Positions 1-6,637 of a DNA stretch of 39,290 bases are shown here, piece after piece. Location of the stretch: the NCBI GenBank assembly GCA_003612285.1, contig RAYE01000055.1, positions 1 to 39,290 on the forward strand. Direction: 5' to 3'. Every line of letters starts with the position of its first letter. Positions within the stretch are counted from its first letter, which is position 1. The notes under the pieces are model-generated. The model ran no database searches. It saw only the letters and a list, made by a program, of their open reading frames with translations, and was not told the origin of the DNA. Both the position numbers and the translations under genes were made by a program. This DNA comes from a bacterium D16-51 (lineage in GTDB: Bacteria; Bacillota; Clostridia; Lachnospirales; Lachnospiraceae).

Positions 1-62
1 TCCTGCGTTATCCTACAGGGTAGTACCAAGTCTACTTCTATTCACGCCCTTGCTGGGCGCAC
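1..62 (-). mobile_element. 5' end of a group II intron (partial) inside virB4
   Basis: Read on the minus strand, virB4 coding ends at base 63 and the next bases are GTGCGCCCAGCAAGGG. That is the GUGYG-type 5' boundary and first stem of bacterial group II introns of the kind common in Clostridia. Further intron-like sequence with compensating short helices runs to the edge of the window. The reading frame of virB4 stops a few codons into this stretch, which fits intron sequence rather than a natural C-terminus. The intron-encoded reverse transcriptase and the 3' exon must lie outside the window, so activity cannot be judged. Intron RNA would have to splice to restore VirB4. The alternative is a simple truncation, but the intron consensus makes that less likely. 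Confidence 0.75.
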
Positions 63-1040
63 CTGTTCCTCAATTTTCATTTTCTGAATGTCGGTGAGCG
101 CACGTTTTATCATCTTAATTGCTTCCACCGGATCAATAGTCTGCATATGCATGGTGAGTGTAAGATTGTCATCAATATCCAGCAGCTTCTTAACCATCTC
201 GTCCGTAAACTTCGGTGCAATCATGTCAAGGTAAGACACGCTCCCGTAAATGCTGCCGGACTTGAAGCGGCTCGGATAGCGGAAGTCAAACCCCGGCGGC
301 GCAATGTAATCTTTGACCGACTTCCCGGATTCTGACAGCTCCTTAAACGAAAACCGGAAAGGCTCCATTGTACCCTGATTGAAATACTCATGCAGGATAC
401 GCAGCCTTTCCTTCCCGTCAAGACCTCTGGCGTTCGTGCCGATATTGTTTAAATTGTGTACCACGTCCTTCTCAATATTGCTTAACTTGCTCTTTGCTTC
501 CCTGTACCCGGTGCTTTCCACGCCGAAAATCAGGTACTTTGACTTGATGATTCCATTGTTGCCCTTTGCCGACTGGTGCTTTAACATCTGCGTGTACTCG
601 TCACGAATATCGTCAAACGCATCGCCCTGTAAGGAAATGTCGAACTGCTCCGCAAGAGCCTGCTCGCTGACCTGCCTGTTAAATAAGAACAACTGGAACT
701 TTATGGACGGATCGAAATAGTTAATCAGCTTGCTGTATTCCTCCAGAATATCCGCCTGATCCTCCACCTCCAGCAAGTCATAGTTGATGTCGTAAAACTC
801 CACCATTTTCGTGTAATAACTGTCCGCCACCTGACAGATGCCGTCCCGGTACATTTTTTTGAATGTAATGGTTTTCTGTGCGGTGTCCGGCTTCGCCTGC
901 TCTTTGCTGTTCCCGGCAAGCACACGTTTCAGCTCCGCAAGGCGTTTCTTTTCCGATAAGGTCAGTCCCGCCTTTTCCGGCATCCGCTTATTTTCCTGCG
1001 GTTTTGGCTTTGCCGCCCCCGCCTTTTGCTTTTTGTTCAA
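63..1040 (-). CDS. virB4: VirB4-like conjugation ATPase, first exon (N-terminal 326 codons)
   Basis: This is the N-terminal part of the CD1110-family VirB4/TraE ATPase, which powers the type IV secretion machine of Gram-positive conjugative elements. The visible part carries a lysine/proline-rich head and then the conserved N-terminal domain; motifs seen include KVLNNI-like VVHNLNNIGTNARGLDG and the IAPPGFDFRYPSRF stretch. The Walker A region lies beyond the break. I chose the TTG at 1040 because GGGAGG sits 9 bases upstream and the longer upstream reading is out of frame with prgI, which it overlaps by 53 bases. The frame runs cleanly to a CAG codon at 63, where a group II intron begins; readthrough adds only a few residues before a stop at 42. 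It is the last gene visible of the module maff2-virB6-prgI-virB4. It is non-functional unless the intron splices. Confidence 0.85.
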
Positions 1041-1395
1041 GGAAACATACCTCCCTCCTGATTTTTTCCCGTTCCTCCAACTGCTTGTAGAGGTTTTCCG
1101 ATTTATACGGTCTGATTCCCGGCGTGAGTACCTTCTGCCGGAGCATGAAGTATAAAATCTTCTCTGCCGGGAAACCGTCTTTTTCATACATTGCCAAAAA
1201 GAAGAATGGCAGCATTGCGCCCACCATGATAAGCGCCGCCCCCTGTGTCCCCAATACCCCTTTGGTAAGGAAATATAAAGGCACTCCCACAAGGGCGGCT
1301 CCCGAAAAGCAGATAATCTGCCTTTTGGTGAGGTTCAACGCCACTTTTGTCTTGATTCCACTCAGGTCTTTTGGCACTGGTACGGATATTGCCAT
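988..1395 (-). CDS. prgI: PrgI family protein, VirB3-like T4SS subunit
   Basis: A small inner-membrane component of Gram-positive type IV secretion systems, usually encoded directly before VirB4. The 135-residue protein starts MAISVPVPKDL, typical of the family. It has two membrane segments (about residues 27-45 and 50-68) and a basic, soluble C-terminal half ending in a GGGGK stretch. GAAAGGAG lies just before the ATG. Its 3' end overlaps the start of virB4, which suggests translational coupling. The family is well recognised; only the exact role is inferred from VirB3. Confidence 0.9.
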   Translation of the reverse strand: MAISVPVPKDLSGIKTKVALNLTKRQIICFSGAALVGVPLYFLTKGVLGTQGAALIMVGAMLPFFFLAMYEKDGFPAEKILYFMLRQKVLTPGIRPYKSENLYKQLEEREKIRREVCFLEQKAKGGGGKAKTAGK

Positions 1396-1444
1396 AGTCT
1401 GCTCCTTTCGTGGTCAATGCCCGCCATGTACAGTATTTTTGTAC

Positions 1445-2317
1445 TCAATGGGCATTGAAAATTGATTTCGATAATGAGCCTGTCTTGAATAAGCTGAAGC
1501 AGAGGATTACGGTATATGCCGCAACCGACCACAATGCGCTGTGTAAATTGCCCGCTACTGCCACGCTTGCCACAAGCACAGCATAGATCGCCACGCACAC
1601 CATGATGAAGAACCCCTGAAACGCAAGTGCGACAAGCCCTTTTAAGTAATTCGTCCCGATTGTACCCCATTCCCGGTTGGTAACTGTCGCTGCCGGGATT
1701 GGCGCAACTGACACATAAAGGTATATTTCAATCATGCGCCCGTATAGAATGACGGTGATGAGGACGGACATGATTTTCATACATAAGCTGATGACCATAG
1801 TTTCCATGCCAAGACCGATAAGCTCCCCTATCCCCATTGTGTCAATCTGGCTGTTGAACATGGTGGTAAGGGTAGCCTGCACGTCAAGGCTTGTGGAGCC
1901 GGATATGGAAGATGCCGCCTGTGTCACCACATGGCTTCCCACATCAAACACCGCCATGACTATGTCAAAGGTCTTGGAAAGCAGCATGACAGCGATACAA
2001 GCCTTAAATAAAAAACGGAAGAACAGGCTTGTATCAAAGTCATGCATATTGTTTTTGTCGATTACCATTGTTATCAGCTCATAGATCAGCACAAAACTGA
2101 TTATCATGCCTGCTATGGGGACTACCACGTTTTCCGAAAGTGTCCGTATCATGCTGAATATTCCGGCGTTCCAAGTGCTTGGCGTCTTGCTGACTTCCCC
2201 CGCAATCGTACCGACCTTATCATTGACATCGGAAAACATGGTATCAAGGTTATTAAGTACCCACCCTTGCAGCATCTCCTTTATGAAATCAGTGATTTTG
2301 TCTATGATGCCACCCAT
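1445..2317 (-). CDS. VirB6/TrbL-like polytopic conjugation protein
   Basis: A 290-residue membrane protein of the TrbL/VirB6 type that forms part of the DNA-transfer channel in Tn1549-like elements. It opens with an amphipathic stretch (GGIIDKITDFIKEML) common to this family. Around five or six hydrophobic segments follow, at about residues 60-85, 100-125, 170-195, 200-220, 230-255 and 265-285. It begins 5 bases after the maff2 stop with no strong ribosome site, so it is probably translated by coupling. Gene order maff2, virB6-like, prgI, virB4 supports the call. The length is normal for the family. Confidence 0.85.
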   Translation of the reverse strand: MGGIIDKITDFIKEMLQGWVLNNLDTMFSDVNDKVGTIAGEVSKTPSTWNAGIFSMIRTLSENVVVPIAGMIISFVLIYELITMVIDKNNMHDFDTSLFFRFLFKACIAVMLLSKTFDIVMAVFDVGSHVVTQAASSISGSTSLDVQATLTTMFNSQIDTMGIGELIGLGMETMVISLCMKIMSVLITVILYGRMIEIYLYVSVAPIPAATVTNREWGTIGTNYLKGLVALAFQGFFIMVCVAIYAVLVASVAVAGNLHSALWSVAAYTVILCFSLFKTGSLSKSIFNAH

Positions 2318-2322
2318 TTATC

Positions 2323-2538
2323 TTATGAAAACAGGCTGGAGAGCTGTGGAATCACCGTCTGCGCCACAATGATAATGCCCCCTCCACTCATAAGCTGCTT
2401 GATTCCCTGACTTTTTGCACCCGGATTATCATTTCCATATCCTTCAAGCAGGTTGATGACGCCCCATACGCCCACGCCTGCGCCGATTGCTGTTACGACT
2501 GTCTTTAATCCTGTTACCGCTGTTGTAAAAAATGCCAT
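2323..2538 (-). CDS. Maff2 family protein, pilin-like
   Basis: A 71-residue small hydrophobic protein matching the Maff2 family found in Clostridia conjugative elements, where it sits in the position of VirB2 pilins. It shows one membrane segment near residues 8-30, a GYGNDNPGAKSQGIKQL linker, and a second hydrophobic segment at about 50-66. AGAGGTAG precedes the ATG. It is the first gene of the maff2-virB6-prgI-virB4 run. The pilin role is inferred from position and size. Confidence 0.85.
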   Translation of the reverse strand: MAFFTTAVTGLKTVVTAIGAGVGVWGVINLLEGYGNDNPGAKSQGIKQLMSGGGIIIVAQTVIPQLSSLFS

Positions 2539-2605
2539 GTTTCTACCTCTTTCTTTCTCATGAAATTGTTTTGTCTGGTTTTTGAAAGAGTTTTTTCGTG
2601 TAAAA

Positions 2606-2638
2606 TGCCCTGCCTTATGGTAAGATAAAGACAGGGCA
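2606..2638 (-). terminator. Hairpin with T-tract upstream of maff2
   Basis: TGCCCTG at 2606-2612 pairs with CAGGGCA at 2632-2638. On the minus strand the stem is followed by TTTTA. It lies between virD4 and maff2 and could end or attenuate transcription coming from virD4. Confidence 0.5.
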
Positions 2639-2664
2639 ATCCTTTAGGAAGAACCCTGCGGGCA

Positions 2665-2700
2665 TCCGGCATATTCAGTTTGGCGATTGGCTATGCCGGA
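2665..2700. repeat. 9-bp inverted repeat in the virD4-maff2 gap
   Basis: TCCGGCATA at 2665-2673 is exactly complementary to TATGCCGGA at 2692-2700, leaving an 18-base loop. No T-tract follows on either strand, so it is more likely an RNA structure or a protein site than a terminator. Its function is unknown. Confidence 0.5.
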
Positions 2701-2729
2701 CGCTTTGTTTTGTCCTGTCCCAAGCACAT

Positions 2730-2827
2730 TCAAAACTCCGTTTCCGTAACTTTTGGACTTTTTGTCCAGAAGTCCTGTGACTGGTTTACAAGTTCCCTAT
2801 TCAGTTTTTTCCATATTCAGTTGTCAT
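2730..2827 (-). CDS. Small conjugation-module ORF joined across a slippery A-run (frameshifted)
   Basis: The ATG at 2827 overlaps the virD4 stop as ATGA. In frame it reads only eight codons before TGA. The bases just before that stop are A AAA AAC in the phase of a classic -1 slippery heptamer. Reading on in the -1 frame gives 24 more residues (LNRELVNQSQDFWTK and on) to a TGA at 2730, for a total of 32 residues. The join could be programmed frameshifting or a one-base loss from an original seven-A run. The product matches nothing I can name. It sits between virD4 and maff2, where related elements often carry a very small gene. Confidence 0.45.
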
Positions 2828-3072
2828 GCTTCAATCACGCCTGCATCCTCCACCTCATCAACGGTGTCATTGTCCCTGACTCTTGCTTTACACAGGTTCT
2901 TTACATATTTTTCGATGTCTAAGGCGTTCTTGTCGTCAAAATCGGACAGAAGCCGGTACTGCTTGTGCTTCGTGATGTCAAACTTATTGGAGAAGAATGG
3001 TCTAACCCCTCTAAGCTGCATGATGCACTTTCCTCCGTCCATGACCGCAATCTCATCTTGGCTCATCAATTC
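2824..3072 (-). pseudogene. virD4: virD4 coupling-protein gene, 3' fragment (piece 3 of 3)
   Basis: This is the C-terminal part of a VirD4/TraG-type coupling ATPase, which brings the relaxosome to the secretion channel. The motif ELMSQDEIAVMDGGKC and then LRGVRPFFSNKFDITKH are characteristic of the family in Tn1549-like elements. The acidic tail ends at 2824. Homology begins exactly at a GA dinucleotide (3071-3072). The missing upstream part is found at 24962-25533, ending in NYQKTGK at another GA. Joining the two gives TGKELMSQDE in frame, so the gap is an insertion, not decay. The fragment has no start of its own apart from the internal ATG in LMSQDE. Confidence 0.9.
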
Positions 3073-3150
3073 TATGCAACATTGTCAAGTGATGAGTTTA
3101 ATTTTATGCATAAAAAAAGCAGGGACTCTCTCGAATCTCTGCTTTCTTAA
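3071..3150 (-). repeat. Right-end copy 1 of the GA-specific elements
   Basis: TCTATGCAACATTGTCAAGT and the following 60 bases correspond closely to 11526-11605 (TCTATACAATATTATCAGGT and on). The copy includes the shared GCAGGGACTCTCT hairpin. It marks the attachment end of element 1a against virD4. Confidence 0.75.
3112..3143 (-). terminator. Intrinsic terminator at the right end of element 1a
   Basis: On the minus strand AGCAGAGATT...AGTCCCTGCT folds with outer pairs AGCAG/CTGCT and is followed by seven Ts. The same structure is kept at 11567-11598. Confidence 0.6.
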
Positions 3151-3187
3151 TTGTCATTTCAGTCACATAGTCCAATATTCCCTTATC

Positions 3188-4640
3188 TTACAGTTCCCCG
3201 ACAAAATTATATACAATCCTTACTTCCTGTGTTTTTACCCGTCCACTTTCTTAGGTTCTCCAATCAGTATGTGGTTTATCAATCAGTCGGTTTAATACCG
3301 TTTCATCAAGCTCCGTAATGGTAGCATAACGCCTGATTTCTCCCATGAACATCTACACATCGCCCTCGGAATGTTCCTCCTCGCTGATAAGTGCTATTAT
3401 CTTCTACATACGGTTCTGGTTGTTTTCCTGTTTCTTTTCCATCGCGTCCGTCAGCTTCAGTAAACGCTTTTCAGTAAGTATCTCCTTTGCCTTGTCTGCA
3501 TAAAGGTATCGTCTATCTCCTGATTGCGCCTTGCAAGGCTTTTGTATTCCCTTTTAAGGCTGTCTGTGTCGGCAAGGTACTGTTTTTCCATTCTTCGGCT
3601 CAAACGCCCATAAAACACTTCCCTGTCCTTTAGAGCCATAGCCGCAGCTTCCTGTATATCGGCAAGCACAAGGTTATATAAATCCCTCTCTTCGATTTTG
3701 TGGCTTGTGCAGGCATTTTTCCCCAAACGATTATAAGTCTGGCAGATATAATATGCCTTGTCTATCGGCACCCGTTCTTTTCCTGTCCGTCGGTCTTTAT
3801 CCGTCCTTCCGAATTTCTTATAACGCACCTGCATGGACTTCCCGCAGGTAGCGCAGTAAATAATGCCGTGAAAAATATTGTAAAACGGGCAGTTGTTCCC
3901 CTGCATGATTGGCGGCCTGCGGTCTATGAACTGCTGTACCCGTTCCCACTTCGTTTTCGGATAATGGCTTCGTGGCAGTCCTCTATGACTTCCCTCTATT
4001 CCCTCAGAATGATATTGTAAGAGATGGAATGTATTCCTCTTCTTGTGTATTTAGTACATCGTTGATAAAGCAACTCATAATAGTTGTATTGCTTTATCAA
4101 CGTATTATCAATAAATAACGTAAATGTAAAACTATGAGTTATTTATTGTTTGCTGTACTAGCAGACAACATGTGCGCCCTTGTAAAACGGATTTCTCAAA
4201 ATGGTTGATATGCGTGAGCCACTCCAAGCGTAGTATTTTACATCATCACAGTCTGTACCCTGCTGAACACTTCGTAATTGGTATCCGTTCCTCCATTAAA
4301 AACTTACATATCCTCATGTTTCCCATTCCGTCAAGCGCAAGGTCAAATATCCGTCTAATAGTGGATGCTGTTTCCGAATCTAATGATAAGATGTCCGTTG
4401 TCATCAAGATTGCGCATCAGACTTAAAGGCGGCTGTCCTCTGCAGAATTTTCCCTGCCTTGAGCATGTTATGCACCCTACAAGCACTATCCTTGAAATAT
4501 CTTTGCTGTATATATCATTCAGGATATTCTTAAACAGTTCTATGTCCATTTTCTGCTTGTTAAGACGCTGTCGTAACTGTTTGTAATGGCTATGTAGCGT
4601 ACATTTTGCTTTATGAAAATACTTCCATATATTATCGCAG
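3188..4640 (-). pseudogene. Decayed large serine recombinase, paralogue of the gene at 12403-14049
   Basis: The translation matches the intact recombinase at 12403-14049 along most of its middle and C-terminal length, for example the zinc-ribbon stretch IIYCATCGKSMQVRY and SRQGKFCRGQPPLSLM. Damage includes a frameshift after NQEIDDTF near 3500, several stop codons, and a ~110-base inverted-repeat insert at 4052-4160 that replaces about 30 bases of coding sequence. The N-terminal catalytic domain upstream of the KHNVRYIAI equivalent (about 4640) is absent, so the catalytic serine is missing. The protein would have driven GA-specific integration of element 1a. It cannot be active now. Confidence 0.85.
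4052..4160. repeat. Small palindromic insert in the recombinase pseudogene
   Basis: About 109 bases with TAGTAC at one end and GTACTA at the other. They contain a perfect 13-bp inverted repeat (GTTGATAAAGCAA at 4061-4073 with its complement at 4089-4101) and a 10-bp inverted repeat (AATAAATAAC at 4110-4119 with its complement at 4138-4147). Sequence on both sides matches the intact recombinase gene. It looks like a miniature inverted-repeat element with no coding capacity. Confidence 0.55.
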
Positions 4641-4706
4641 AGCTAAAAAACAAATTATTTTCATCTGTAACCAAAGTTAATGATACAATTTTAGACAAAA
4701 ATACCC

Positions 4707-4745
4707 ATTGAAAAGGACATAAGGATTTCTGTAAAACTTTTCAAT
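4707..4745. repeat. Hairpin with 9-bp perfect stem
   Basis: ATTGAAAAG at 4707-4715 pairs with CTTTTCAAT at 4737-4745 across a 21-base loop. On the minus strand the stem is followed by a GGGTATTTTT stretch. Confidence 0.5.
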
Positions 4746-4846
4746 TACATTTCATTACCAGAAATTTTCCTACACATTTTCTTCCTCTCGAAAATTTCAC
4801 TTTTCTTCCGCTATTCTCAATGTCCAAATTTCACTCTATCCTCCAT

Positions 4847-4973
4847 GATTCCGCTCTGCGGAATCTCAAATCAGTGGGGAGAATGCCGCATTTCAGACAT
4901 TCTCCAGTGTGAAACTTAGTACTTCTCCGCGAAACAGGCTCTGCTGTGAGCGGCTAGAAGTTCTTCTCACACT
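4847..4973. ncRNA. Candidate structured RNA or structured repeat with three hairpins
   Basis: Three stems follow each other closely. GATTCCGC/GCGGAATC has a TCT loop (4847-4865). GGAGAATG/CATTCTCC has a 12-base loop (4878-4905). A compound stem has outer AGTGTGA/TCACACT (4906-4912 and 4967-4973) and inner ACTTCT/AGAAGT and CCGC/GCGG pairs. This density of near-perfect stems in AT-rich DNA suggests selection for structure. I do not recognise a known RNA family; it may be a dispersed repeat. Which strand is transcribed is unknown. Confidence 0.45.
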
Positions 4974-5070
4974 ACCGAATTTTACCATTTTACAATTTTC
5001 AAGAAAACATTTATATTTTATATAAATAATTCATTTAATATTTTAATTCTCTACTATAATGAATATTCTT

Positions 5071-5292
5071 GTCCAAAGAAACCATAATTCCGACAGATTG
5101 GGAACTGGTATTCCGGATACCGGAAACCAGCTTAATTTAATTCTGCTTAGGAGATATAATCTTGTATTAGTTTCGTTTGTCAAGCCCTTGCTGCGTAAGT
5201 GGTGCGAAGCAGGCTCTACAAATGGAGATAATACAAGCAGAATACCAAAGGCAGAATTAAGTCGCGTCAAATATGGTTTCCTATAACCGGAC
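5071..5292. repeat. 222-base imperfect palindromic element
   Basis: The ends are GTCC and GGAC. Inside, GAAACCATA (5078-5086) is the exact complement of TATGGTTTC (5272-5280), and further in CTTAATT/AATTAAG and TTCTGC/GCAGAA pairs continue the palindrome. A secondary hairpin with ACTGGTATTCCGGATACC lies inside. It looks like a degenerate miniature inverted-repeat element. Overlapping ORFs on both strands are taken as chance. Confidence 0.45.
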
Positions 5293-5444
5293 AGGCGGTG
5301 TTTAACTTTTTTAAGTATCAAATATTGTATCCTATAGCCAAATTTGCACCCTATGAATCAGAAAAAACAGTATTTTCAAGAATTTGGGTAACATCGTCTA
5401 TCCATGAAAAAAGTTGTAAAGTGGTGTATAATATTGTCTAAAAC

Positions 5445-6530
5445 CTAAAATTTCGCTTTTTTAGATTTCCATAGCAAGATTTTTATATCTGAAGGAATAT
5501 CTATCCCATCATCTAAATCATAATAATCAATGTATTTTCCATTACGACAAAAAGTAATGCACTTTCCATCACGAGCTACAATGTTTTCGCGTCTAACTTT
5601 ACCATGTGTTGTATCCATTACAAATCTGACTGAATTTACCCACGATGGAGTACTCCAATTAAGTTCATCCATAATTGAAAGTATTCGATCAAATCCTATT
5701 CTAAAAGATGCACTATAACTTATCGGATCCGGAATAAAAATAGATAAAGGTCTTATATGTAGCTCGTCCATCAAAGTAAGCAGCTCAAGTAATACGATAG
5801 AATTATCATTAATTCCTCTTAATAGCGGAAATTGTGCATATAGTCTAATCCCTTTTTCATTTAACTCAAAAATTTTTTTCTTAACCACATCACATATTTC
5901 ATATGGATGATTAATGTGAAAAATCAGTCTAATTCTATATTCACTAAATAACTTAATCATGCGAGTATCTATCGCAAATGGACTATAAATAATTGCCCGT
6001 GTGTGAATACGTATATTCCATTGCTTTAGCTCTGACAAAACATAATCCATATTTTCATAACCTATACTTAGCGGATCACCACCAGAAAGAATCACTTCTC
6101 TTATATTTGTATTTTTACGCAAATATTCTTTTAATACCAGAATTTTTCTTTGGATGTTTTCTTTCAAATTGCTTTTCTGATAATTAGAGAGATTGTAGGT
6201 TCTAAAACAATATTGACAATGTGAAAAACACATTTCAGTTATAATTACCAACACTCTATCTTCATATTTTTGAATAATGTAATCCACTCCAGAAATAGGC
6301 ATATGTTTAAATTCTTCAACATAATCTCTTGTTTCAACACTTGTAAATACATTAAACTTATCCAATGTCGGCACCACCGACAAATATAATGGACCACCAG
6401 TACCAATAGTTTCAATTTCTTTAACAACCTTTTTCATATAGAAATCAGAAATTTTTATGGGTAATAAAGATTCCTTTTCAACATACTTATCATACATTTC
6501 TTTTATTGCATCTGATAATAATTTAACCAT
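5445..6530 (-). CDS. KamA-like radical SAM protein (lysine 2,3-aminomutase family)
   Basis: A radical SAM enzyme of the lysine 2,3-aminomutase/EpmB family, which moves an amino group between carbons using SAM, a 4Fe-4S cluster and PLP. The cluster motif is CFSHCQYC (C101, C105, C108 in the 361-residue form). It is followed by ILSGGDPLS for SAM binding, then FHINHP and QFPLLRGIND, both typical of the family. D268 (IPDP) and D306 (MDTTHGK) align with the two aspartates that hold the substrate amine in lysine aminomutase. K311 lies where the PLP lysine should be, in a loop about two residues shorter than usual. I chose the ATG at 6530 because AGGAGGGG precedes it by 6 bases. It is the last gene of the cargo, 107 bases after the CHAT gene. 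The substrate is unknown; it could be lysine, another amino acid or a peptide. Confidence 0.8.
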   Translation of the reverse strand: MVKLLSDAIKEMYDKYVEKESLLPIKISDFYMKKVVKEIETIGTGGPLYLSVVPTLDKFNVFTSVETRDYVEEFKHMPISGVDYIIQKYEDRVLVIITEMCFSHCQYCFRTYNLSNYQKSNLKENIQRKILVLKEYLRKNTNIREVILSGGDPLSIGYENMDYVLSELKQWNIRIHTRAIIYSPFAIDTRMIKLFSEYRIRLIFHINHPYEICDVVKKKIFELNEKGIRLYAQFPLLRGINDNSIVLLELLTLMDELHIRPLSIFIPDPISYSASFRIGFDRILSIMDELNWSTPSWVNSVRFVMDTTHGKVRRENIVARDGKCITFCRNGKYIDYYDLDDGIDIPSDIKILLWKSKKAKF

Positions 6531-6637
6531 TTCCCCTCCTATTTCCAAGCGAATCAACTTTTCTTAAATTTTTCCACAATTTCCTTTACATTACTTGTTT
6601 TCTACAAAAATCTTTATCTTGCTGTTAACAACTTTTC

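Larger units (their letters stand above)
4641..5444. other. AT-rich non-coding stretch with three inverted-repeat structures
   Basis: I see no credible gene here. Short ORFs on both strands around 5043-5321 have no ribosome site and coincide with an inverted-repeat structure. The stretch holds a 9-bp inverted repeat at 4707-4745, a compact set of hairpins at 4847-4973 and a 222-base element at 5071-5292. It separates the dead recombinase from the cargo operon. Confidence 0.6.

Noticed and set aside
42-1292. 416-codon reading of virB4 with long N-terminal extension
   Set aside because: The extension is the out-of-frame shadow of prgI, and the last residues are intron sequence.
5043-5321. Overlapping ORFs on both strands (about 75-92 codons)
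   Set aside because: No ribosome site, no recognisable domain, and both arise from the palindromic element.
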